A stretch of 64,000 nucleotides of DNA from Babesia bovis T2Bo (taxonomy: Eukaryota > Apicomplexa > Aconoidasida > Piroplasmida > Babesiidae), in the NCBI RefSeq assembly GCF_000165395.2, contig NC_067396.1:434001-498000 (forward strand). The letters are read 5' to 3'. Position numbers and translations under genes: made by a program. Below the pieces are notes generated by a model. It saw nothing but the letters and a program-made list of their open reading frames with translations. It did not search any database and was not told the DNA's origin. Positions 11,074 through 22,306 of this stretch are shown piece by piece. Positions within the stretch are counted from its first letter, which is position 1. Each line of letters starts with the position of its first letter.

Positions 11074-12623
11074 GTAATCACAATAGATGCAACACAACTG
11101 GTAATATTATTGGAATACATAAAACAGCAAGTCAACCGTAATGGCCACAAACTATATATCACCACCAAAGGTTCAATACAACTAAACCAATGGCGCAAAT
11201 ACCCACAACTCAATATCCTTTTACATATATCACCCTCTTTTACCATGGGACTATTTTGTCCGTTCCAATTAATGAGCCAAATTAGTATCACTTGTACTAC
11301 GCCAAACTACCAAATGAGATAGGCGCCTTTTGCACCGATTTATCCACTTACACCAATGTTGAGGTATAGCAGTATATGGAATCTAGTAGTACAACTCCAA
11401 TAAGTGATACAAACGATGATATCCCAACTTTAATACTACGTTCCGTTTAGGTATATTCGGCAAAATGGCTCCACCACTACGGCCCTTGTAACACACTGTT
11501 CATTTCGATTGAGGCTGGATCCTCCATAGCCATAAAACGTACGGCAGCTCCATTTTAAGGAAATCGCTCAAAACAAAGGTAGGCAGCAGGTGTGTCCCAA
11601 GAAAGATGGTATCACGGAGAAAACTAATACCTAAATTAACACTTTACAGCTATAAACTGGCAAATGTTAAAATAGTAAATAAAATTTTCGCGTGTTAGTT
11701 AAATTTAAAGGGCCTCAACCAGAAAAAGTAGGGACCACCCAGTGGCAACCCGCCTAACTTCTGTGGACATAAGTGATGCACTGCATCATATAAATAATGC
11801 AGCCTATTTCATGATTACGACTTTAAGATATATTTATAATACATAATCATATCTCAAATATTTCTACGACATCAATTTAAACTTTTTCTCACAGATACAA
11901 CGTTTATTTCCATGAATCGAAACATGTTATCTTTTCTTATGTAGGATCTATTTAGGAATAAATAATAGTAAACTTATTAGTTGTTAGATGTGTTGATGTT
12001 TTGGTATAATTCATAAGGCGTAAATGAGTATATCATAATCTCGCTTATACTCTGTACAGCTATGTGGCTTAAAAGAACATTGGTGGTTACACACGATTCT
12101 AATTATACACACAGTACCACATTTAGTTCATAATACGCCATGGAAGATTGACAATTAGTGGCTATGGTAAATGGCAAAAACAACATCCCAGCCAACATAC
12201 AATTGGCATAGGTACCCTTGGCAACGTAACTAGAAAATTCGTAGTAATAAAAACAAATGACACATGATAACAAAAGCCCGCAGTATGGGAAGATTTATAT
12301 ACGAATCAAACAAGCAAAGCGCCCGTCATACATTTATTAATTTAGCTATTATAAACCATCTAGACCACACATTTCGATACCGATAATAAGTCTAAGATAC
12401 CTTAAACCGTACGATCAACTGTTAGTACTCTTTTATTAGAATAAACTGTAAATTTTGGCGTCTCTGTTTCACCGGTGTGAGGCGACTCGGCTGACGCCCC
12501 CATCGGAAAGATTTGGCAGATAGGGTCTTCATTGTAGCCCACTCGTTTCCACTAAATTACCCTAGTGGTACCCTGGCGCGTTGAACGTAAGCCATTATTA
12601 ATAGGGATTGTTTATAATAGAAG
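11074..12623. other. 1.55 kb divergent intergenic region
   Basis: This lies between the divergent EEP nuclease (-) and CELF (+) genes. It is AT-rich in most parts, with a more GC-rich patch near 12460-12540. Short ORFs at 11065..11322 on either strand look random. It probably holds both promoters and 5' leaders. I did not recognise a tRNA, snRNA or repeat. Confidence 0.5.
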
Positions 12624-13898
12624 ATGCCGGACGAAGACGGCGATCACACGACGGAGGTCACATACCCTTGTGCCCCTGCGCCTCCGGTAGAAATAAAGCT
12701 TTTCGTCGCTCGCATTCCAAAAACATATGAAGAAGCTGAGATTCGTAAAATGTTTGAGGAGTTTGGGGATGTGAAGGATGTGGTAATTATACGCGACAAG
12801 GCTACCAACGCTCACAAGTGCTGTGCCTTTGTTCGTATGGTTTCAATATCGCAGGCTGACGCGGCCATTAAGCGTCTGAACAATAATTGTGTTGTTGATA
12901 CTGCGTTGGGAGCTGTGCTGGTGAAATACGCCTCTGGCGAAACAGAGCGGCTTGGGTTTACTTCCCTTGTTGGTGAACCTGGTGTCAATGACGCTAAGCT
13001 CTTTGTTGGCAGTATACCAAAAAATGCCGAAGAGGACTTGATACGTGAAATATTTGGTCCTTATGGTACTTTGGAAGACATTTTTATCATGAAGGACCAA
13101 AATGGCGCGGGTAAGGGCTGCGCGTTTGTTAAGATGGCCTACAAAGAGCAGGGCCTTTATGCCATTCGCAGTCTTGACGGCATGAAGCAGCTTGAGGGCT
13201 GCCCTCGTCCGATGGAAGTGCGTTTTGCAGAGTCCAAGGCCAACAAACAGCAGAACATGATGATGCAGCATCAGATGCCTGGTAGGGGTATCATCGTACA
13301 GCCTCCCTACCCAATCCCAACCCCTACCCATGTCCGCCAGATTGGAGTATGGCGTGAGTATCTATCACCAGAGGGGAAACCTTACTTCTATAACGAACAA
13401 ACGGGTCATACCCAATGGGAACGCCCACCCGAGTTTGACAACGCCGCCAGCAGTGCACAGGTACCAGCGGGTCCCCCCGGTGCCAACCTTTTCATCTTCC
13501 ACATTCCCAACGAGTGGACTCATCACGATCTCGTGCATACATTCTCTCAGTTTGGTAAGATACTGAGTTCCAGGATTGCGAGTGACAGATCTACCGGAAG
13601 GCATAAGGGTTATGCCTTCGTTTCATATGACACGCCTGAGTCTGCTGCTCAGGCTATACAGCATCTGAATGGTTTTACTGTTTTAGGTAAGCGTCTGAAG
13701 GTAACCATCAAGAAAGGAGACGAATCTACTGTTCCTGTTGCCAGTAGTGTGCCTGGTGCTTCGATGCAAGCACGCTTGGCCACTCCGGCGTATCAGGCTT
13801 ATCAGCACACTTCTGCGCACGGAGGACAATCTTTTGCTCAGCAAACGTACCCTCAACAGCCTTATTACGGGTCCTATCAAAGGTATGCTCCATATTAA
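12624..13898 (+). CDS. CELF/Bruno-like RNA-binding protein with three RRMs and a WW domain
   Basis: This predicted CELF/Bruno-family regulator of splicing or mRNA translation has 424 aa in one exon. RRM1 (~residues 24-105) contains [23 protein letters not shown]2 (~120-205) contains [20 protein letters not shown] and [11 protein letters not shown] domain (~238-270) has both Trp residues and the Tyr pair ([20 protein letters not shown], then [10 protein letters not shown]). RRM3 (~283-362) contains [20 protein letters not shown] and [15 protein letters not shown]. The C terminus is Gln/Tyr-rich. Both RNP motifs are intact in RRM2 and RRM3; RRM1 has KCCAFVRM. The ATG at 12624 is the first in frame. 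The RRM-RRM-spacer-RRM order is classical CELF; the WW in the spacer is an addition. Confidence 0.92.
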   Translation: MPDEDGDHTTEVTYPCAPAPPVEIKLFVARIPKTYEEAEIRKMFEEFGDVKDVVIIRDKATNAHKCCAFVRMVSISQADAAIKRLNNNCVVDTALGAVLVKYASGETERLGFTSLVGEPGVNDAKLFVGSIPKNAEEDLIREIFGPYGTLEDIFIMKDQNGAGKGCAFVKMAYKEQGLYAIRSLDGMKQLEGCPRPMEVRFAESKANKQQNMMMQHQMPGRGIIVQPPYPIPTPTHVRQIGVWREYLSPEGKPYFYNEQTGHTQWERPPEFDNAASSAQVPAGPPGANLFIFHIPNEWTHHDLVHTFSQFGKILSSRIASDRSTGRHKGYAFVSYDTPESAAQAIQHLNGFTVLGKRLKVTIKKGDESTVPVASSVPGASMQARLATPAYQAYQHTSAHGGQSFAQQTYPQQPYYGSYQRYAPY

Positions 13899-14269
13899 TG
13901 AGATGCAACTGCTGCACAAATGGCATATGTTACTAACAGTAGTATACGCGTGTCCAAGATTATGTTCGTGATAATATGCGTATCGCGTTGTTTCGTGTTG
14001 GAATTATTAGCTGAAGTGCGTGGCCTATCTGCCTGCTTATTGGAGTGTCTAGTGTGCCTACCGTATTACAAGTGACGAGTTTCATGAGTGCTCATTGTTT
14101 GTTACCTTCCACGTCATGTAACGTGTATCAGAGTGATGCAACTTCATGGTGCCAATCGCTAAGTAACATCGCAGCCTGCGGGCGGCAAGTGCATTTATAT
14201 GGTGGTATGAATGTAGGATTACTAGACATTACTATGTAATATAGGCTATTACATAAATACATTACACAT
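13899..14269. other. Convergent 3' intergenic region
   Basis: These ~370 bp separate the stop codons of the CELF gene (+) and the DIS3 gene (-). I see only short chance ORFs, and expect 3' UTR and polyadenylation signals of both genes. Confidence 0.5.
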
Positions 14270-17266
14270 TTATATCAATTCTGCTTTTATGTTGTATCTG
14301 TAATGCTTGTTTTCAGCACTGAGCTTGACGGTAACGTGATCGAAAAGGTTAACGTGCTTGCCGCAGGCTAGCGTCGCACGCTGGGTTTGCGCATCAAACT
14401 CCGAGATGTCCACTCTCGCAGTAGCTTCGATGCCAAGCTCGTGGGCAATGACGCATATTCGCTTTTCACTGGTGCCAATGACTGTAGCAGTGGCTGTCAC
14501 TTCACCCTGCAGATGATCATGATTTACAGATAGAGCAAGCTCACCTTCTGCTTGAGAAAGAGATATGCGAACAAACGGCTGGACTCGCGACCACACCATG
14601 TGGCGTTCCTGTGGCGCTTGTTGAGCACCTCACACTGCGAGGACAGCTGTACCATGTAAATATTCCCAGGGTAAACTTTACCTCTTGGTAGAAGCTGGTG
14701 TCCATGGCCTCGATATCAAGCGCGGCGGCAAGCATGCGATGCACAATAACGTCAGCGTAACGACGAATGGGCGATGTAAAATGGGTATAGAGCTCGCTAC
14801 TGAGTCCGTAATGTTTGAAGCTGGTAACACCTGCTTCTCCGGAATGACAGTAAACAGCTTGACTCATGCATCGCGTGGTCATTATCCGCAATGCGCTACC
14901 CAGCCGTGGATCACCGCTTTGTACTAGGCGCTTTAGCGATAGATTGAGGTCGCGCGAATTGCCGAATTCGAATTCAATTCCATGTTGCGATAGCGACCTC
15001 TGTAGCACCTTGAGACGCTCATCCACCGGAGGAGGATGCCTCCTCAGCAGTGCTGAGGTAGGAAAGCGTTCGAAAATCTTTGTTGCCACACTCACGTTGG
15101 CCAGAAGCATGAACTCTTCAACCATACGATTTGTGTCGTACAATACATACTTCTGCATCTTCCGGACGTCGGTTAACTCGTACTCGAACTTAACCTCTGG
15201 CGACTCCAGTTCGACAGCTCCGCTTTCGAACCTTTTGGCACGCAATATCTTTGCGATGTTATCTAAACCCTTTAGTGCCTCAGTAATGTTGTCACTGTAA
15301 ATAGTTATGCCATATACACTGTACATACCTCCCTCCAGCGTCTATAAGGTCCTGAGCATCCTTGTAAGTGAAGGCACGAGAGCTGCGTATGATACCCTTG
15401 TAGAATTGTGTATCCACGATTTCGTTGTTTCTATCAAATTGCCAAACCACAGAAAAACACAAACGGTCTTCATTAGGCACCAGCGAACATAAATTAGTAG
15501 TTAAGAGCGACGGAAGCATGTCCGTACGTCTATCTACCAGGTATACTGTTGTGCATCGCTTTGAAGCCTCCTTATCGATGAAACTGCCAGCTTTGACAAA
15601 ATGGGTTACATCAGCTATATGTACAGAAACCTCGATGTTACCGTTATCCAACACAGAAAAACCAAGCGCATCGTCAATATCTTTACAACCTGGTGGATCC
15701 ACGGAAAACACTAGATTCTTGCGGAAGTCCTTCCGGAGCTTGATGTCCTCAGCTCCAGGCTTCCAATCTGCTGGTGGTAGCTCCATATAGGCCTTCGGTG
15801 GGAATTCACGGGTAATTACTTCATGTTCACGCAATATAACTGCACTTTCAGTTTCCAAGTCCTCTACATCACCTATTATTTCCACCCAGTGGCCACTTGG
15901 CTTCCTAGAAAAACGATCCCAACTGTCGATAACCACAACTATCCTTTTGTTTTCGAGTTCACTGGACTTCCGCGTATCTATGCATATGTACGGAATACGT
16001 GCATCCACGGGGACAAATATGCGTTGTACCATATGACTATGACCGACCATATCAATAGCCTCGTCAACTGCCATTAAGGTACCACAGTATTCACGCCAAT
16101 TGCGCTTCAATATACCGACGACCCGGCATTCCTTTTTCAGGCATTCTAGTGGTTTGTCAGTTTTATCTACATCCAAGAGTTTAATGTCCTCTGAGTCTTC
16201 AGCAACTATATCCTCTGGCACTGCCGCGTCATCACCACTATCCGGGACGACGACATCCATACCATCGGTAACGATTTCAATACACACAGCGTCACCGTGA
16301 ATTGCACGGTTTAAGTTGTATGTACCACAAACCTTGTATTCATCTTCACCGCAGGATACATAGCCGTTTTGGAAGGAACCGGGATACATATGGAGCACAC
16401 CACGATGGTACCTTCCACTGTCAATACCATCCTGCATCTCCATTTCTGAGAGATGCGCAGGGTATATGCTACCGTCATCAGAGGCGTTGTCAGAGTGATG
16501 TCGTTGATCCGTTCGCCTTGCGGCTACATATTCAAATACATCAGTAACAATAGGCTTCAGTTCAGTGGCCCAGTCTTCAACTGTCAAACGCTCCAAAGCA
16601 GAAGATCCCGATGCACTAGGATCTGAGTCCACAGATAATGCATCTTCATTTACTAAAGGATCCTGCGAATTGTTGTTACGCAGAATAATCACCCTATTAG
16701 ACGACGGCACATGGCTCCGGTACCATTCAGCACACCTTTCAATTAAAAGCTCATCACGCTGGGCTGTTGTGATATTACCACGCTCCTCTACGTGTGTAGG
16801 TTCAAAGTTCTCGTTAGAAAATAGATAGAAGCTTTTTGGCACGTGGTCAACATCGTTCATGACGACATCATTACCAGTACCAGATAGGATAAGCCTTTTC
16901 ATGCGAGCGTAAAGAGTAAGGCTTCTACGACGAACTTCGTTAGCCACGGTTGCTGGAATCACACAATTATCCAAACATCGCTCGCAAAATGTCATCTGGT
17001 TTAACAAGACATCCACCGTCAAGATCAATATCGGCTTGCTCCCATCTAGAGTGCCTGGAACAATTAATACAAATGGCATAGGGCCTACCTTGAGTAGAAG
17101 ATCGTGGACATTCTGTGCAGCTATCTAAACCACAACCCAAATCGGTGCGATAGTAAACTTCACGCGTAAAGCGCTTGACGTTGCTGTGCCCTGACGCACG
17201 CCAGAAGGTCCTGACGGACCGCTTCAACGGAAGCTGCTCCGTTAATACATCATCTGCATCAATCAT
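14270..17266 (-). CDS. DIS3: Exosome complex exoribonuclease DIS3/RRP44
   Basis: This is the catalytic 3'-5' exoribonuclease (RNase II/RNB family) of the RNA exosome. Five exons (17089..17266, 15329..17054, 14682..15294, 14545..14646, 14270..14506) are separated by introns of 34-38 nt; the product is 951 aa. The order is: N-terminal CR3 zinc motif C-x4-C-x2-C (CGLDSCTEC); PIN domain (~60-190); cold-shock domains; RNB domain with the active-site loop [12 protein letters not shown] at about residues 512-523; and a C-terminal S1-like domain ([19 protein letters not shown]). The exonuclease site is intact. The PIN site looks degraded: Thr replaces the first catalytic Asp (residue ~72) and RNN replaces the last (~185-187). 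The start ATG at 17266 is the first Met of the CR3-containing exon. Confidence 0.93.
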
Positions 17267-17845
17267 AATTAGACGTATTAAAATTAAGTGGTTAAGTTGT
17301 GCCACAGTTGCTGTACTCTTATATCGGAAGTGACGCGCTAGGTCAAGCTAAACCATGTGTTAAAAGGAAATAGTATCTACACATCAGCTTTATAATCGAC
17401 AAAGCTATACACTATCTTTTTTAATGTTATTATACCTAACCGTGTGTATTACGATAGGAATTCCACCAACATAGACAGGTATGCGATACAACCAAATCTT
17501 CTCAGCAAACGGCTGGAATCTAGCGTTTTGACCATGCACATGACACAGTAACAAACACATGTATTTCAGGCTCCAGCATGGGACTATGCCCCTTAGACTC
17601 TTGGGGGGACGAGTACAGCATGTGTTGCATCGCTACCTTCTTGTGCACACATTTACCATATCATTCGATTTTTTGTACACTACTTCCTTCAAGTGGGTCC
17701 TTTATATAGGTCCCATATATATAACTTATAACAATTAATCTGGCGATATACACATTGCAATCGCCAGTGGACTGTAGTCATCTAAGCCAGGGTCTGCTGA
17801 ATACTCAACTTCTTTGTGCAATTGTTATTTTAGTAACTATTAAAA
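17267..17845. other. Divergent intergenic region DIS3/PEPCK
   Basis: About 580 bp lie between two divergently transcribed genes. The DNA is AT-rich, with a TATA-like run near 17705-17730, but nothing I can assign. It presumably holds both promoters. Confidence 0.45.
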
Positions 17846-19651
17846 ATGGAGTCCAAAGGATCAGTGAATTCGGAATCTAGTAGCAGTTCCTCCTCTTCAG
17901 AGAAATCATGTCATGATCAATCTCTTCCCAAAAAGCTCAAGCGCAACTTGATGCCTACATCTCCGACTGCAAGAAGCATGGATGAAAGTGCATTGATATC
18001 GTTGTCGCAAGATGTGTATTTCAGCAAGTGCAGCCAGCAGATTAATGAGGTGTGTTCTTTATAGAGTGTGATAAATCCTGTGTAGTACGGTATCAAGGTT
18101 GCTTCCATCTGGAGAAACACGAGTGCGGCTATTCTCACCCACCATGCGTTGCTATATGAGCCTAATACTGTACTGAGTACTTCAGGTGCTGTATGCTGCA
18201 AGTCCGGTGAGAAGACTGGGAGGTCACCTTCCGATAAGAGGACTGTCATGGATTCCGTTTCTAAAAACACTGTTTGGTGGGGGAAAGTAAACATTGAAAT
18301 CCCTGAAATTGCCTATTCAATCAACCGTGAACGTGCTATTGACTACATTAACTTGCAGCAGCGCATTTATGTAACTGATGCTTATGCCGGGTGGGACGAT
18401 GAACACCGTATTCGTGTAAGGGTCATCAGTACTAGGGCCTACCATGCTCTGTTTATGAAGAACCTACTCATAGAACCCACTGATGAGGAATTGGAATCAT
18501 TTACCCCTGATTTCGTCTTGTACAATGCTGGTGCCTTCCCATGCAACAGGTACACCAAAGGTGTGTCAAGTTCAACATCCATTTGCCTGAACTACAAGCG
18601 TATGGAGATGGTGATTCTCGGTTCCGAGTACGCTGGTGAGATGAAGAAGGGTATATTCACCTTGATGATGTACTTGATGCCCCTAAGGGGTTTGTTGCCA
18701 TTACACTCATCTTGCAACGTTGGAGAGAAAGGCGATGTTACACTGTTCTTCGGCCTTTCAGGCACTGGCAAAACCACACTATCAGCAGATCCTCGCCGCA
18801 GGTTAATTGGTGATGATGAGCACGTGTGGACTGAATCTGGTGTTTTCAACATTGAGGGTGGTTGTTATGCCAAGTGCAAGGACCTGTGCCGCGAGAAGGA
18901 GCCTGAAATATTCAATGCAATTAAATTCGGGTCGGTGGTAGAGAACGTGGTTTACGATCCCGCGACTCACGAAATTGATTTCACCGATTGCTCGATCACT
19001 GAGAACACAAGGTGTGCCTACCCCTTGGAATACATTCCCAACGTAATGATTCCTGCTAAAGTTGACCATCATCCTAGCAACATCATTTTCCTTACGTGTG
19101 ATGCCTTTGGTGTCATTCCACCCGTGAGCAAGCTTACCATCGAGCAGGCCATGTACCACTTTGTGAGTGGTTACACTAGCAAGATGATCGGTACTGAAAT
19201 GGGTGTTACAAAGCCAACAGCCACTTTTTCCGCTTGCTATGCAGAGCCATTCCTTGCGATGCACCCAATGGTATACGCCAAGCTGCTTGAGGATAAGTTG
19301 AAAGCCCACTCCACTGACATATGGCTGCTAAATACCGGTTGGATCCAAGGTACCATAGATTCAGAAAAGGGCCGTCGTATCCCATTGCGTTACACCCGTG
19401 CCATGGTTAACGCAATTCATGACGGCAGCTTGAAGAAGGCGAAGTTCAAGCCCATGGACGTCTTTGGCCTAATGGTACCAACTGCGATAGAGGGCATTCC
19501 CGCTGAGGTACTGGACCAGCGTCTGGGTTGGGGTTCCGCCGCCTATGACACTCAACTTAAGGAACTAGCTAACAAATTTGCTGAAAACTTTAAGCAGTAC
19601 CAATCTGAAGCTAACGAGAGCATCCTTCGTGGAGGACCCGTTCACCTATGA
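17846..19651 (+). CDS. PEPCK: Phosphoenolpyruvate carboxykinase (ATP)
   Basis: It catalyses oxaloacetate + ATP to PEP + CO2 + ADP (EC 4.1.1.49), linking the TCA cycle to PEP or fixing CO2. Two exons (17846..18049 and 18086..19651) are joined across a 36-nt intron; the product is 589 aa. The N terminus is Ser-rich, then [17 protein letters not shown] leads into the family start. Markers are [12 protein letters not shown] (substrate Arg), the kinase-1a P-loop [19 protein letters not shown] and kinase-2 LIGDDEHVW, and [11 protein letters not shown] near the C terminus. These are signatures of the ATP-dependent, not the GTP-dependent, enzyme. There is no clear signal or membrane segment, so the cytosol is likely. 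The ATG at 17846 follows a T/A-rich leader. Confidence 0.95.
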
Positions 19652-19781
19652 TCTATTACAGAAGAGTTATTCAGGGCTACTATTCGTAAAAAACAGATTA
19701 ACATATACTAGCTTGCGTTGACGATATGTGAATGCAGCTCTTTTAAGACCTTAATATAAAAGGCGAACCTATTTAATAAAT

Positions 19782-21698
19782 CTAGTATATTAGCTGGTTA
19801 CGTAAGTCAGATCGCCACTTTTGCGCCAGTTTACGTGCGCCATAAAAGCCTCCGGATGATTTAACATCGAATCGGCCAATGTATATTTCCTGGTCATTAG
19901 GTCCCAGGCGCATAAGGTCACGGGAGGTAACCATCAAACACAGGACACTGCCCCCTGACTCCAGCCAGAAGTATAACGGCCCCGAAAGCTTGGATGTCAT
20001 AATCTCACCATTCTGTAGGCGTTGGTCCAGAGCGGCTACAGCCGCCTGGTACGCCCCTTCAAACCCCAAGCTCTCGACGCTAAAGGCCTCCATCTCACGT
20101 TCACCGGTGCTACTGTCATATGTGATGGTCATCCATAGCTGTGCTCCACAGGAGAACACAAGTCCTCGAGCTTCAGGCTTGTTGCACGCTGCCTCTACGT
20201 GTTCTATTTTAGTACCACTATTAGGGTTAGACTGCAAAGCAAACATGCAAACCTCCTCAAGGAGACGCCGCTCCTTACTGGCCACCGCCGCGGAAGACGA
20301 ACCTACTGCAAAATCAGTTGCCAGCTTAAGAGCCTGCTCAACTCCGAACTTGCGTATGGAGAATAAGCGCCTGCGCCGTGCACCCAAGGGACCAAGGTAA
20401 ATAGCAACGAACGCGTGCTTTTGCGTGTCATACTTTACTACGTTTTTTGCTTCCGGTGGTATGCTTGCAACAAAAGGCTTCAACATACCCGAATCTATGG
20501 ATTCCCTATCCTTGGAATCGGGTTCGACATGTATATTCTGGGATGGTATAGGTATAGCCAATGAGGTGCCAGTAGGAACTTCAGCGGCAGAGTTATTCAC
20601 ACTAACCGAGTCTAGCGATGGCAGCGCAGGATTTATATTGTAATGCAACTGTGCTGGGATTATGTCCGATGTAGCACTGGAGGCATATTGCTTGTGTTGC
20701 GGAGACCCAGTAACATCCATGAAAGGTTGATATGGCATGACGGCACCACTTCCGTATCCATCGTTCTTAATGTCCGTACTGTACACATCACCAGAAACTT
20801 CAGAGTTGTAAGCATGGTCCTGGGTATCCCTGGGCATGGAATACTCAATAGCAGGAGACTGAAACCAGTTGGAATTGGTGTCAAAATGCATTGAAGTTGG
20901 CACATCAGGCGGCCGACTGTAGGATTCAGTGTAATTCCTAGTTTCCACTGAATTCGGCCTGTATAACGCAGTTACAGCAGGTATTATGGCGTTCTTAAAA
21001 TCACGAGTGTGGACCATGTTGCCAAATAAACGGTTCCTCATATCAATCAAAAGCTGCTGGTTTTGTATATATGCACGCAAGTATGTGAGCTGCAACCTCA
21101 TAGACAGGTGTGGATCAATGGCGTTTAACAATTCCTGAGTAGGTGGCATCGGCATCCTCTTGGTCAGTTCCGTTATGGCGTCATTTAGCTTCACGACGTC
21201 AGATATTGCACTACTACGATCAAAGGAATTGGGCACGACGTCATAGACATCCTCACATCCATTTACATCACCCATTGTATCCATGTCCAGTGTTTGCATC
21301 TGCTGGTTATCCACCGCAGTACCCAGTGTCATGGGCTCCACTGAACCAGCAGCGGCACTCTGCGAAGGCAGTGAACTATATGGTGATTGGTTGCCATAAT
21401 ACATTGCTTGATTTAACATGCGATTATAGGTATCCCTGATGTTATTCAGTGGCATGATAGCGCCGCTGGAACCCTCAGGGGCCACGGTACATGAAGATGA
21501 TGGAGCCACAGCATTGGCATCTGCTATACTCCTGACAAATTCCGATCTGTTCATCTTATTAGGCACATTGCAATACAGTACAGTCTCTAGCTTGCCATTA
21601 TTAACATTAGAAGAATCAGAGATCACATCCTTCCCCGCATCGCCAGAAGACGTACTCTGCGATAAATAACCGCCGACGTCACCTTCATCCCGAAACAT
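19782..21698 (-). CDS. ApiAP2-type transcription factor
   Basis: This is a predicted DNA-binding regulator of the apicomplexan AP2 family, 638 aa in one exon. The true ATG is at 21698; the frame is open a little further upstream but with no ATG. The first ~410 residues are low-complexity (Ser, Asn, Gln, Tyr) with one helical stretch at ~175-230 (LQLTYLRAYIQNQQLLIDM). A good AP2 domain occupies ~418-465 (VKYDTQKHAFVAIYLGPLG, RRRRLFSIRKFGVEQALKLA). Two more AP2-like units follow (GLVFSCGAQLWMTITYD...FSVESLGFEGAYQAA, and PLYFWLESGGSV...FDVKSSGGFYGARKLAQKW) and are more diverged. Target genes cannot be inferred. Confidence 0.82.
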   Translation of the reverse strand: MFRDEGDVGGYLSQSTSSGDAGKDVISDSSNVNNGKLETVLYCNVPNKMNRSEFVRSIADANAVAPSSSCTVAPEGSSGAIMPLNNIRDTYNRMLNQAMYYGNQSPYSSLPSQSAAAGSVEPMTLGTAVDNQQMQTLDMDTMGDVNGCEDVYDVVPNSFDRSSAISDVVKLNDAITELTKRMPMPPTQELLNAIDPHLSMRLQLTYLRAYIQNQQLLIDMRNRLFGNMVHTRDFKNAIIPAVTALYRPNSVETRNYTESYSRPPDVPTSMHFDTNSNWFQSPAIEYSMPRDTQDHAYNSEVSGDVYSTDIKNDGYGSGAVMPYQPFMDVTGSPQHKQYASSATSDIIPAQLHYNINPALPSLDSVSVNNSAAEVPTGTSLAIPIPSQNIHVEPDSKDRESIDSGMLKPFVASIPPEAKNVVKYDTQKHAFVAIYLGPLGARRRRLFSIRKFGVEQALKLATDFAVGSSSAAVASKERRLLEEVCMFALQSNPNSGTKIEHVEAACNKPEARGLVFSCGAQLWMTITYDSSTGEREMEAFSVESLGFEGAYQAAVAALDQRLQNGEIMTSKLSGPLYFWLESGGSVLCLMVTSRDLMRLGPNDQEIYIGRFDVKSSGGFYGARKLAQKWRSDLRNQLIY

Positions 21699-22306
21699 GA
21701 TTAGCACCGTAAATTGGTACTGTAACGACAGTCTCTAGCATTATATGCCCTGGCTGTCTCGGGAGAAACCAGTGCAATAAGGACATGCCTCGCGGCAAGT
21801 GTAGCATTTCAGCTACGAAATGATATAACTAGGTTATACCGAGTATGTAAGTCAATTTTAATTACTGGAATAAATAAATATTATTAACTAGCCTAGCACA
21901 GTTCTAATGCCATAGCATGGTCAGGCGCAGCCACTATATATGTAATGGAGAGACTGCAATGCTGTAGAATCCCAATGGGCTGGAATTAACTTACACATAT
22001 CTAGAACAAGTGCTGGTATGCTATGTAAACATATAGAAGTGTCATTCTATTGATGTGTTGTGTCTAGAGCGTTTTCTATGGCATTGATGGTACCACTGTG
22101 GTATAACATCATGATCTAGAACCGATAGATTTTATACCATCCAATATATAATGATTCAAAGGGTCTATCTAAAAACTATGGCTGTCTAATGGCAAACTAG
22201 CGGTGCTATTCATTATGGAATCTGTGATAGTATAGAATCATATCTCCATTGTTTATATCCAGGCGCTGATATTGCCTGCTGTGATCAGTACAGATGTAAT
22301 GCGGAT
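21699..22306. other. Divergent intergenic region
   Basis: About 600 bp of AT-rich DNA separate the ApiAP2 gene (-) from the secreted hypothetical gene (+). No ORF or RNA of note is seen; promoters for both are expected here. Confidence 0.45.

Noticed and set aside
12440..12560. GC-rich patch upstream of CELF considered as a structured RNA gene
   Set aside because: I could not form a convincing tRNA, snRNA or SRP-like structure or find the conserved boxes; it is more likely 5' UTR or promoter sequence.
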